Below are positions 1 to 6,584 of a stretch of 6,937 bases of DNA, piece after piece. The stretch is from Pseudomonadota bacterium. GTDB lineage: Bacteria; Myxococcota_A; Bradymonadia; UBA4248. Position numbers and translations under genes: made by a program. The stretch's first letter is position 1, and every line of letters starts with the position of its first letter. The notes below the pieces were generated by a model. It searched no databases. It was not told the origin of the DNA and saw only the letters and a program-made list of their open reading frames with translations. The stretch spans positions 1 to 6,937 of the forward strand of contig WQTY01000109.1 in the NCBI GenBank assembly GCA_009786045.1, in the 5' to 3' direction.

Positions 1-75
1 CTGCGCCGCTATCGCACTCGCCCTATCACTGACGGCAGGGTCGCGGCGTCGAAATGGTGCAGATTCCAGGAAGCA
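1..75 (+). repeat. 75-bp dispersed repeat, copy 1 (inverted relative to 4339-4413)
   Basis: Bases 1-75 match the reverse complement of 4339-4413 at 73 of 75 positions; the differences are at 16 and 27. Similarity stops abruptly after 75, and the left end is cut by the window edge. The copy can fold as a nested stem: CGCCGC (4-9) with GCGGCG (43-48), enclosing CCCT (21-24) with AGGG (37-40). Both substitutions fall in predicted unpaired stretches, so the fold is kept in both copies. It lies beyond the 3' end of the kinase gene that ends at 147; the other copy lies between the 3' ends of queA and thrS. A REP- or MITE-like intergenic element is the likely class. I recognise no named family. Confidence 0.85.
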
Positions 76-146
76 AGGAGGCGTGAGGGACAGACCACGT
101 TTCGCACCTCCGATGCTCTGGCAACTATTCCTGCGAAATCTATATA

Positions 147-1520
147 TTAATCATCTCTCTCCCACCAGTCTTTAGGCCTTTTCCTACCATAAGGATCATC
201 CGTTATGTAGAAAGAGGGGTCTTTTCCAAACTGCTCCATCGCTTTCCTATGTTGTGCCTCTTCAGCACCTTTGAACGGCCCAACAGCCAAATTGATCAGA
301 ATAAAAAAAATATGTGCACCTAGAATTAAGACGACAGTCTGCACGTCCTTAGGTACAAATGCTTTAATGAGATGGTCGGCAGAAAGAAGGTGTCGGTCAA
401 TAAGATAAAAAAAGATCCCAAGCAGGTATAGAGTAATGTGAATGCTAAACGGAAAAACAGGATGGTATTCTATGATTCGCAGATTTGCCAGGTGTGCTGC
501 AGCATCCGAGTGCACCGAATGCCCATCAAGCTCAACACCGCCGATGGTACGTATGGCATGAACGAGCCGGTCGAGATCTTTGACCCTTTGGTTGGGATAG
601 GGCGACACCATGAGTTCCAGCAATTCCACAAACCACTGGGGCGTATCCACAGGAAGGTAAGGCTTGAACGGCAGCGTCATAGAGCATGGGAAAGCGGCAG
701 CATGCCTTTTGCGGTCTCTTGGCCATCGTTTTCGGAAGCCACCGGCAAGGGCAGTGAAGGGTTTTCGCAATGCGGTCAGAAAACGCCCATTTTTCCTTTT
801 CGGAACGATGGCGGCGTTCTCCTGTTTCTGCATCTTGTAGGGGGCGATGCCCGTGAGCAGATGAATGAGCGTGGCGCCCAGCCCGTAGACGTCGGAGTCC
901 GGGGTTGAAGACCCCATGCATTGCTCGGGTGCCATGTAGCCTGCCGTGCCTGCAAACGTTGATCCGCCTGTACGACGCTCGCTGAACATGGCTGCGCCAA
1001 AGTCGATCAGATAGATGTCGCCATCTGGCGTCATCATGATGTTCGATGGCTTAATATCGCGGTGCACAATCGGCGGGGAGTAGCTTCTGAGCTTTTCGAG
1101 GATGGGGATGATCGCAAGTGCGATGGCAATCACCGCCTGGGTACAAAACCTCTCGCCCCTGTCCAGTTTGGCCTGAAGCGATTCGCCCGGAATGAACTCC
1201 TGGACAAGAAAATAATAGGACTGTGGGCTGGCGGTGGCGTCGATGGCATCAATATAGCGCGGCGTCCCCTCGATTTGCATCGATTTGAGCAGCGCAATCT
1301 CGCGCATGAAAAGCTCAGAGGCCTTCCAGTCGGACATTTCGCGAAATGATAATGCCTTGATGGCGACGATCTCACCTGTACGAAGGTCACGTGCTTCGTA
1401 AACCGTTCCCTGTGCACCTCGTCCGATGGTGCGATGGATGTCATAGTTCTCGCGCAGCTGCGGGTGGATGCGCAGCGCCTCGATTTCGGGAATGTTTTCG
1501 ACGGGTTCGACAGATTCCAT
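147..1520 (-). CDS. Eukaryotic-type Ser/Thr protein kinase with two C-terminal membrane segments (downstream paralogue)
   Basis: 457 aa. The product transfers phosphate from ATP to Ser/Thr of unknown protein targets. The catalytic domain faces the cytoplasm (inferred). Seen: glycine loop G33-x-G35-x-x-G38, VAIK lysine K55, HRD 153-155 with N160, DFG 173-175, APE 197-199 and SDVYGLG near 209-215, so all catalytic residues are present. Residues about 355-374 and 393-415 are hydrophobic and look like two membrane helices. A charged tail follows. The ATG at 1520 has AAGGA (1527-1531) six bases upstream. Compared with the paralogue at 1642-3027, this protein has a 30-residue basic insertion (residues 243-272) in the C-lobe after the LLTGIAPYKM segment. 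The gene lies 121 bp downstream of the paralogue in the same direction, so it may share its transcript; I see no convincing promoter in the gap. The substrate and sensed signal are not visible; no PASTA or other sensor domain is seen. Confidence 0.93.
   Translation of the reverse strand: MESVEPVENIPEIEALRIHPQLRENYDIHRTIGRGAQGTVYEARDLRTGEIVAIKALSFREMSDWKASELFMREIALLKSMQIEGTPRYIDAIDATASPQSYYFLVQEFIPGESLQAKLDRGERFCTQAVIAIALAIIPILEKLRSYSPPIVHRDIKPSNIMMTPDGDIYLIDFGAAMFSERRTGGSTFAGTAGYMAPEQCMGSSTPDSDVYGLGATLIHLLTGIAPYKMQKQENAAIVPKRKNGRFLTALRKPFTALAGGFRKRWPRDRKRHAAAFPCSMTLPFKPYLPVDTPQWFVELLELMVSPYPNQRVKDLDRLVHAIRTIGGVELDGHSVHSDAAAHLANLRIIEYHPVFPFSIHITLYLLGIFFYLIDRHLLSADHLIKAFVPKDVQTVVLILGAHIFFILINLAVGPFKGAEEAQHRKAMEQFGKDPSFYITDDPYGRKRPKDWWERDD
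705..794 (-). other. 90-bp in-frame insertion in the first kinase gene, absent from its paralogue
   Basis: Alignment of the two kinases places 30 extra codons (residues 243-272) here. The segment is rich in Lys/Arg and includes FRKRWPRDRKR. It is bounded by CCTTTT at 705-710 and 795-800, exactly 90 bp apart; the paralogue has a single CCTTTT in the equivalent place. The reading frame is preserved. Either copy could be ancestral: a gain here, or a loss from the paralogue by slippage between the direct repeats. Confidence 0.75.
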
Positions 1521-1641
1521 GCCTGTTCCTTATGTGTAGAATAGCATCGGCTAAAACCAATTTTGTATGACAAGTGAGAGCATCAAGGTCGGAAAAAATC
1601 GAAAAGGCTATAACGTTTTGGTCTATACTTATTGGTTGCGT

Positions 1642-3027
1642 TTACAAATTCTTGAAAAGCTCCCAGGCAGTCTGTTCTTCACAGAAAGTGGATTCCCTTA
1701 CGCCGTAGTGCTCCATCACTTTCCTGTGTTGTGCTTCTCCAACCTCATGGAATTGCTCAACTTCTGAGTTCATTTCATAGGATTTTTCCAGAGCCTTGCC
1801 GAAGAAATATTTTTTGAGAAAGAAGAGCATAATAGCGCCCACAATGGAGAATAAACGAAAAATATCGCCGCTATGAAAAATATCGCTGTAAAGGGTAAGC
1901 TTTTCCAAATGGACAAACAAATAGACAGATAAAAAAACAATGACTGGAAGTGTGGTCAGAAGTATCACACCAAAAGGAATAATAGGTTGATATCCCATGC
2001 ACTTCATACTTGCCAGGTGTGCGGCTTCTTCAGAGTACATCGAATGCCCTTCAAGCTCGGCCCCGCCAATGTTACGTATGACACGAACGAGGCGAGCCAG
2101 ATTTTTGACCCGTTGGTTGGGGTAAGGCGACACCATGACTTCGAGTAATTTTACGAACCAGTGGGGTGTTCTCTTGGGAAGATAAGGCTTAAAGTGAAGC
2201 GTTATGGAGCATGGAAAGGCGCCTGCGTGCCTTTTCGAAACGATAGCAGAACGCTCCTGCATCTGCATCTTGTAGGGGGCGATGCCCGTGAGCAGGTGGA
2301 TGAGCGTGGCACCCAGCCCGTAAACGTCGGAGTCCGGGGTTGAAGTGCCCATGCATTGCTCGGGTGCCATGTAGCCTGCTGTGCCTGCGAACGTCGATCC
2401 GCCTGTACGGCGTTCGCTGAACATGGCCGCACCGAAATCGATCAGATAGATGTCGCCATATGGCGTCATCATGATGTTCGAAGGCTTGATATCGCGGTGC
2501 ACAATCGGCGGGGAGTAGCCTCTGAGCTTTTCGAGAATCGGAATGATCGCAAGTGCGATGGCAATCACCGCCTGGGTGGAGAATGTCTCGCCCCTGTCCA
2601 GTTTGACCTGAAACGATTCACCCGGAATGAACTCCTGGACGAGAAAATAGTAAGGCTGCGGGCTGGCGGTAGCGTCAATGGCATCAATATAGCGCGGCGT
2701 CCCCTCAATTTGCATGGATTTGAGCAACGCAATCTCGCGCATGAAGAGTTCGGAGGCTTTCCAGTCGGACATTTCGCGAAATGATAATGCCTTGATGGCA
2801 ACGATCTCGCCCGTGCGGATATCGCGTGCTTCGTAAACCGTTCCCTGTGCGCCGCGCCCAATGGAGCGAAGAACTCTGTATTGGTTTGCCAATTGTGGAT
2901 GGGCACGCAATGCCTCGATTTCCGGACTGATTTTTTCACGCCCAGCGAATTTATCTTTTTCGCCCTGGGCACCGGATACAGAAAATGACCGCTTACGCTT
3001 GCAAGCTGTTTTTGCTTTGTGAGCCAT
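1642..3027 (-). CDS. Eukaryotic-type Ser/Thr protein kinase with two C-terminal membrane segments (upstream paralogue)
   Basis: 461 aa. A protein kinase with the complete catalytic set: glycine loop G57-x-G59-x-x-G62, VAIK K79, HRD 177-179, N184, DFG 197-199 and APE 221-223. The N-terminus is about 24 residues longer than in the paralogue and is Lys/Arg-rich (KRKR at 10-13). The PEIEALRxHPQL motif then precedes the kinase fold in both. Hydrophobic segments at about 351-374 and 389-409 probably anchor it in the membrane. The ATG at 3027 is preceded by only a weak AGG-type ribosome site, but no better in-frame start is visible before the conserved part. Over roughly 200 catalytic-domain residues I count about ten differences from the neighbouring kinase, while the membrane region has barely any similarity apart from a shared EAQHRK motif in the tail. 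It is divergently arranged with queA; a functional link to queA is not implied. The target is unknown. Confidence 0.93.
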   Translation of the reverse strand: MAHKAKTACKRKRSFSVSGAQGEKDKFAGREKISPEIEALRAHPQLANQYRVLRSIGRGAQGTVYEARDIRTGEIVAIKALSFREMSDWKASELFMREIALLKSMQIEGTPRYIDAIDATASPQPYYFLVQEFIPGESFQVKLDRGETFSTQAVIAIALAIIPILEKLRGYSPPIVHRDIKPSNIMMTPYGDIYLIDFGAAMFSERRTGGSTFAGTAGYMAPEQCMGTSTPDSDVYGLGATLIHLLTGIAPYKMQMQERSAIVSKRHAGAFPCSITLHFKPYLPKRTPHWFVKLLEVMVSPYPNQRVKNLARLVRVIRNIGGAELEGHSMYSEEAAHLASMKCMGYQPIIPFGVILLTTLPVIVFLSVYLFVHLEKLTLYSDIFHSGDIFRLFSIVGAIMLFFLKKYFFGKALEKSYEMNSEVEQFHEVGEAQHRKVMEHYGVRESTFCEEQTAWELFKNL

Positions 3028-3220
3028 GTAACCTAACCACTCATTTTACGCTCAGGTGATAAGTGAAGCTGATGCACAATACCCTGGGAATTCTTGCCAA
3101 AAGTGTGCCACAGGGGATATATATACATCGCTTTGGGCTACAAATGTTGCCCATGGTGGCAATTTTTCATTGCAGGGACGGCAACAGAGCCGCCTGCCAT
3201 TGCGAGCAAATCCTCTCCTC
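3028..3220. other. Divergent intergenic region between the kinase and queA
   Basis: No gene is supported in these 193 bp. The region contains the alternating TATATATA run at about 3118-3124, which could serve as a -10 element on either strand. It also holds a small stem TTGCC (3147-3151)/GGCAA (3158-3162) followed by TTTTT on the plus strand, which is a weak terminator- or attenuator-like shape. I see no preQ1 riboswitch-like sequence in front of queA. Confidence 0.5.
3094..3123 (+). promoter_or_regulatory. Candidate promoter for queA
   Basis: TTGCCA at 3094-3099 (five of six consensus bases) is followed, after an 18-bp spacer, by TATATA at 3118-3123 (four of six). It would give a leader of about 90 bases before the queA ATG at 3221. 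The AT run is close to symmetrical, so activity on the minus strand toward the kinase is also possible. Judged by eye only. Confidence 0.35.
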
Positions 3221-4297
3221 ATGCCCGATCTGACACAAACATCCGCCTACGACTTCGTGCTCCCTGAGACACAAATCGCCACCCACCCCGCCGATCCCCG
3301 CGACAGCGCACGGCTCCTCGTTGTCGACGGCGATGCCCGCCAACACCTGGTGTTTCGCGACATCGTCGATTGGTTCAAGCCGGGCGACTGCCTCGTCGTC
3401 AACGACGTCATGGTGCAAAAGGCGCGCTTTTACGTTCGGCGCGCAACAGGCGCTGTTATTGAGGTTCTCCTGACCGACGACGTCACGCACCATGCCCGCA
3501 TTCATACCTGCCTGTATCGAGGCGGGCACTTTCCGGCAGACGAAATTCTGATTGCTGTCAACGACGAAACCATCCAGGTCAGGCTCTGGCGCGACACGGA
3601 GACAAGGGAATCGCTTTGTTACGTCGAATTTCTTGGGTCCGAACCGATTGTGGAAATGCTCGGCCGCGTGGGACAATTGCCGCTGCCGCCCTATATCGTC
3701 AAACGCCGAAAGACCAAAGGCGACAGCCTTTATGAGGCTTCCGACGACAAACAGTACCAGACCGTCTACGCTCAGTCGGGAAGCGCCGTGGCTGCCCCAA
3801 CGGCAGGCCTGCACTTTACCCCCGAACTCATCCAGCGCCTGCAGGATAAAGGCGTCACGTTTGCCAGGCTCAGGCTCGACGTCGGCCCGGGCACATTTCG
3901 CCCGGTTCAAACCGAAAGCCTCGACGCCCATGTGATGCACTCGGAGCGCTACTTTATCTCACCCGAGCTTGCCGATGCCCTGGCAAAAACCCGCCTGGCC
4001 GCCGGCAGGGTCGTGGCCGTTGGCACAACCGTCGTACGCAGCCTTGAAGATCAATTTGCACGATTCGGCAAGCTCGTGCCCGGCACTTATGAAACCGACA
4101 TCTTCATCCGCCCGGGCTTCCGCTTCGGTGTCGTCGATGCCATGATAACGAACTTCCATCTGCCCGGATCCACACTCATGGTACTGGTCAGCGCATTCGG
4201 CGGGCACGAAACCATCATGACCGCCTATGCCGATGCCATTGCCAAAGGCTACAGATTCTACAGCTACGGCGACGCCATGCTGCTCATGCGCATTTGA
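3221..4297 (+). CDS. queA: S-adenosylmethionine:tRNA ribosyltransferase-isomerase (QueA)
   Basis: 358 aa from the ATG at 3221, close to the 356 aa of E. coli QueA. The enzyme moves the ribosyl part of S-adenosylmethionine onto preQ1 in tRNA to make epoxyqueuosine, the penultimate step of queuosine synthesis at wobble position 34. Seen: the N-terminal HPADPRDSARLLVVD block (22-36), LPLPPYI (153-159), YQTVYA (179-184), AVAAPTAGLHF (189-199), the VGPGTFRPV segment (221-229), HVMHSE (237-242), AVGTTVVRSLE (266-276), TNFHLPGSTL (310-319) and the SYGDAMLL ending. The frame opens further upstream at a GTG (3056), but those 55 residues do not resemble the family. No clear Shine-Dalgarno precedes 3221. 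The normally strong NDTRV-PAR block reads NDVMVQKARF (61-70), which is unusual. It converges on thrS. I am sure of the family; full activity is not proven. Confidence 0.95.
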   Translation: MPDLTQTSAYDFVLPETQIATHPADPRDSARLLVVDGDARQHLVFRDIVDWFKPGDCLVVNDVMVQKARFYVRRATGAVIEVLLTDDVTHHARIHTCLYRGGHFPADEILIAVNDETIQVRLWRDTETRESLCYVEFLGSEPIVEMLGRVGQLPLPPYIVKRRKTKGDSLYEASDDKQYQTVYAQSGSAVAAPTAGLHFTPELIQRLQDKGVTFARLRLDVGPGTFRPVQTESLDAHVMHSERYFISPELADALAKTRLAAGRVVAVGTTVVRSLEDQFARFGKLVPGTYETDIFIRPGFRFGVVDAMITNFHLPGSTLMVLVSAFGGHETIMTAYADAIAKGYRFYSYGDAMLLMRI

Positions 4298-4327
4298 TTT
4301 TTTTGTGGGGGAGCATTGCTCCCCCAC
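4298..4327. terminator. Strong hairpin after queA, possible transcript end signal
   Basis: A perfect 10-bp stem GTGGGGGAGC (4305-4314)/GCTCCCCCAC (4318-4327) with a 3-base loop lies eight bases after the queA stop. Seven T residues (4298-4304) precede the stem rather than follow it, so it is not a textbook intrinsic terminator on either strand. It may act as a 3'-end stabiliser or factor-dependent stop. An alternative pairing GCATTGC (4313-4319)/GCAATGC (4335-4341) competes with it. Confidence 0.5.
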
Positions 4328-4338
4328 ACCCCCTGCAA

Positions 4339-4413
4339 TGCTTCCTGGAATCTGCACCATTTCGACGCCGCGACCCTGCCGTCAGTAATAGGGCGAGCGC
4401 GATAGCGGCGCAG
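4339..4413 (-). repeat. 75-bp dispersed repeat, copy 2 (inverted relative to 1-75)
   Basis: The reverse complement of this segment equals bases 1-75 except at two positions. It fills the space between the queA-side hairpin (4305-4327) and the thrS-side hairpin (4412-4428). In this copy the nested stems CGCCGC/GCGGCG and CCCT/AGGG are intact. The two copies, in opposite orientation, bracket both kinases and queA. Confidence 0.88.
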
Positions 4414-4428
4414 GGGGCGCTGCCCCCT
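4412..4428. terminator. Hairpin overlapping the thrS stop codon
   Basis: AGGGGGC (4412-4418)/GCCCCCT (4422-4428) forms a 7-bp stem with a 3-base loop. Read from thrS, the stem begins within the TAG stop codon (4429-4427). No T-tract follows on either strand, so a role in ending or protecting the thrS mRNA is an inference. It joins directly to the repeat copy at 4339-4413. Confidence 0.45.
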
Positions 4429-6265
4429 AATAATCCTTCTCTTCGGCATCGACGTCTTCGGAATAAATGAAGGCATCAATGTTGAGTTTGCGGATGTTGA
4501 CGTCGAGTGTGCGTTCGGCGATGCGCTGCAGGATTTCTGCCTTGATGGCGGCCGGATCGGACAGGCCGCGTTCGCCATCGCGATAGGTGCGGACATTGAC
4601 TTTGCCGTCTTCGACTTCCTTTTTGCCAACGACGATCATGCAGGGCGTTTTTGCCATTTCGGCTTGCCTGATTTTGTAGCCGATTTTTTCGCTGCGGTCG
4701 TCGACGTAGGTGCGGATGCCGGCGGCTTCCCATTCTTTGGCGACCGCTTGGCAGTAGTCAATCGACGCGTCAGTGATGGGCAGGAAGGCGACCTGAACGG
4801 GGGCCAGCCACGTTGGCATGGCGCCGGCCAGATGTTCGAGCAGAATGCCGACGAAACGCTCATAGGAGCCCAAAATCGCCCTGTGAATGACGACAGGCCG
4901 CGCGACGGTATTGTCTGGCGTGATGTATTCCAGTTCGAAACGCTCAGGAAGCTGGAAGTCGAGCTGGATGGTAGCGCACTGAATCTTTCGCCCCAGGGAA
5001 TCCTGAATGATGATGTCGATTTTCGGGCCGTAGAATGCGCCGTCGCCGAGATTGACCTTGTAGGGAAGCGCCTTGGTTTTGAGGGCGTTTTCGAGGGCAG
5101 TTTCGGCCTGATCCCAGAGGGCGACATCACCCATGAAGGAGTCCGGGCGAGTGGATAGGTAGAACTTGTAGTCCAGGTCAAAGAGTTTGTAGAGGCGGTC
5201 GACGAGATCGAGGAGGCGGGCAATTTCTGTTTCGATCTGTTCTGGTGTGACAAAAAGGTGCGCATCGTCCTGGGTGAACAGGCGAACGCGCGTCATGCCG
5301 CTCAGGGCGCCGCTGATCTCGTTGCGATGAAGTGCCTGCCGCTCGGACACGCGAAGCGGCAGCTCGCGGTAGCTGTGTTTTCGCTGCTTAAAAAAGAGCA
5401 TCGTATCGGGGCAGTTCATGGGCTTGAGGCACATGGTGCGCCCATCCTGCTCAAGCTTGTACATGGCATCGGCGTAATGATCGAGGTGGCCGCTGAGCTT
5501 GTACAGCTCCGAATCGTACATGATCGGGTTGAGGATCTCGACATACCCCTCTGCGCGCTGAATCGACGTCCACAGATCCTGCAGTTCGCGATAGATGGTA
5601 TAGCCCTTGGGCTGCCAGAAAATGGCACCGGGCGAGTAGGGGTGAAAGAAGAAAAGCTCAAGCTCCTTGCCAAGCTTGCGGTGATCGCGCTTTTTGGCTT
5701 CTTCCTGAATCTCAAGGAAAGCCTCCAGCTCGTCCTTTGTCGGCCACACGGTGCCATAGACTCTCTGCAGCATCGGCCGGTTCGAATCCCCTCGCCAATA
5801 GGCACCCGCCAGGCTCGTCAGTTTGAAATGCTTGCACTCGCCTGTTCGCCGGACGTGCGGCCCGGCGCACAGATCCGCAAACTGAGACTGCGCATAAATC
5901 GATACTTCGTCGCCGGGGATGCCGTCGATGAGTTCGAGCTTATATGTCTGACCGAGCTCGCCAAAGTAAACGCGAGCCTCGTCTTTGGTCATGCTGCGGC
6001 ACTCGAAGGGCAGGTTGGCCTTGATGATTTCGCGCATTTTGGCCGTGATCCGATTAAGATCGGCCTCGACCAGAGGCTGCGGCAAATCAAAGTCGTAGTA
6101 GAACCCGTCGGCAATGGCGGGGCCGATGGCAAATTTTGCCTCGGGAAAAAGCGACAACACTGCCTCGGCCATGATGTGGCTCGTGGAGTGCCGCAAACGG
6201 TGCAGTTTTTCGCGGCGCAAAGATTCTGCCGACGGAGCTTGCGCCTCACAACAATGATCACTCAT
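4427..6265 (-). CDS. thrS: Threonyl-tRNA synthetase lacking the N-terminal TGS domain
   Basis: 612 aa from the ATG at 6265. It charges tRNA-Thr with threonine and clears mis-charged serine, in the cytoplasm. Seen: an editing domain with HSTSH (H26, H30) and DLCAGPH (C133, H137); the class II catalytic core with zinc ligands C285 (MNCPDT), H336 (QDDAH) and H461 (VVIHRAILGS), and motif 2 arginine R314 (HRNE); then the anticodon-binding domain from about 487. Family members usually carry about 60 extra N-terminal residues forming the TGS/N1 domain, which is absent here. The frame can be extended to a GTG at 6337, but those 24 residues are not TGS-like. The ATG at 6265 has an AGGTGG ribosome site about eight bases upstream. 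The C-terminus runs some 25-30 residues past the usual end and finishes in an acidic tail. The stop codon is embedded in a hairpin. The gene lies 119 bp downstream of the small basic gene at 6385-6498, probably on the same transcript. A weak own promoter (TTGGGA, 17 bp, TATCTC) is also possible. No T-box is visible. Confidence 0.97.
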   Translation of the reverse strand: MSDHCCEAQAPSAESLRREKLHRLRHSTSHIMAEAVLSLFPEAKFAIGPAIADGFYYDFDLPQPLVEADLNRITAKMREIIKANLPFECRSMTKDEARVYFGELGQTYKLELIDGIPGDEVSIYAQSQFADLCAGPHVRRTGECKHFKLTSLAGAYWRGDSNRPMLQRVYGTVWPTKDELEAFLEIQEEAKKRDHRKLGKELELFFFHPYSPGAIFWQPKGYTIYRELQDLWTSIQRAEGYVEILNPIMYDSELYKLSGHLDHYADAMYKLEQDGRTMCLKPMNCPDTMLFFKQRKHSYRELPLRVSERQALHRNEISGALSGMTRVRLFTQDDAHLFVTPEQIETEIARLLDLVDRLYKLFDLDYKFYLSTRPDSFMGDVALWDQAETALENALKTKALPYKVNLGDGAFYGPKIDIIIQDSLGRKIQCATIQLDFQLPERFELEYITPDNTVARPVVIHRAILGSYERFVGILLEHLAGAMPTWLAPVQVAFLPITDASIDYCQAVAKEWEAAGIRTYVDDRSEKIGYKIRQAEMAKTPCMIVVGKKEVEDGKVNVRTYRDGERGLSDPAAIKAEILQRIAERTLDVNIRKLNIDAFIYSEDVDAEEKDY

Positions 6266-6384
6266 AAAATCACCCACCTGACGCACCAGAAGCGCCGAGA
6301 TAATGCAAAAAATGCCGAATCCCAAACACCGCGCCACTGCGCCTGCATGAAATTCAGCACTTCACAATGAAACAATTGCCTGTT

Positions 6385-6498
6385 TTACTTCCGGGCAGCC
6401 TTGACAGCCGCAGTGGCTCGCACCTGACGGGCTTTTTTCTTCTTCTGCGCCTTGAGGCGGGACATTTTCAGACTGCTGCGACGATCACCTCTTCCCAT
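6385..6498 (-). CDS. Small Lys/Arg-rich protein, possible bTHX-like ribosomal protein
   Basis: 37 codons. It begins MGRGDRRSSLKMSRLK, continues through KAQKKKKARQ and ends VKAARK. Lys plus Arg make up 15 of 37 residues, with a single Asp as the only acidic residue. The ATG at 6498 has AGGAG (6506-6510) exactly seven bases upstream, an excellent ribosome site. The MGRGDRRS start resembles the first residues of small ribosomal subunit protein bTHX (MGKGDRRT-type), but the rest does not show the KIWRG/RP pattern of that family. A ribosome- or RNA-associated role is therefore an inference. It precedes thrS by 119 bp in the same direction with no strong terminator between, so the two may form a translation-related operon. 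It is too short for standard gene callers and could be left unannotated. Confidence is high that it is a gene, low on function. Confidence 0.75.
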   Translation of the reverse strand: MGRGDRRSSLKMSRLKAQKKKKARQVRATAAVKAARK

Positions 6499-6584
6499 GA
6501 CAACACTCCTGAGCAATATCGATACACGATCGATGGATAACGAGTAGGCAGAGCCTCAAATTTTGGCCCTGCGACAGCCGATAA

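Noticed and set aside
1521..1641. Intrinsic terminator between the kinases (T-rich run in the gap on the minus strand)
   Set aside because: A run of six T residues is present on the minus strand, but no convincing stem precedes it.
438..2784. Several plus-strand frames across both kinase genes (for example 438-908, 1062-1349, 2356-2784)
   Set aside because: The similar pieces occur in both because the kinases are paralogous. They are antisense shadows, not a separate repeated gene.
3056..3220. Upstream GTG extension of queA
   Set aside because: The 55 added residues do not resemble QueA, whose homologues start just before the YDFVLPE segment; the codon use also looks non-coding.
3167..3940. 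257-codon minus-strand frame opposite queA
   Set aside because: It lies antisense to conserved QueA motifs and has no family features of its own.
6266..6337. Upstream GTG extension of thrS, with a hydrophobic stretch resembling a membrane segment
   Set aside because: A cytoplasmic synthetase needs no signal, there is no ribosome site at the GTG, and AGGTGG sits correctly before the ATG at 6265.
5258..6370. 370-codon plus-strand open frame opposite thrS
   Set aside because: It is the antisense of a clearly conserved ThrRS, has no recognisable motif, and is kept open by the codon bias of thrS.
6266..6384. T-box or other leader riboswitch before thrS
   Set aside because: I see no T-box sequence, specifier stem or strong terminator in the 119 bp before thrS.
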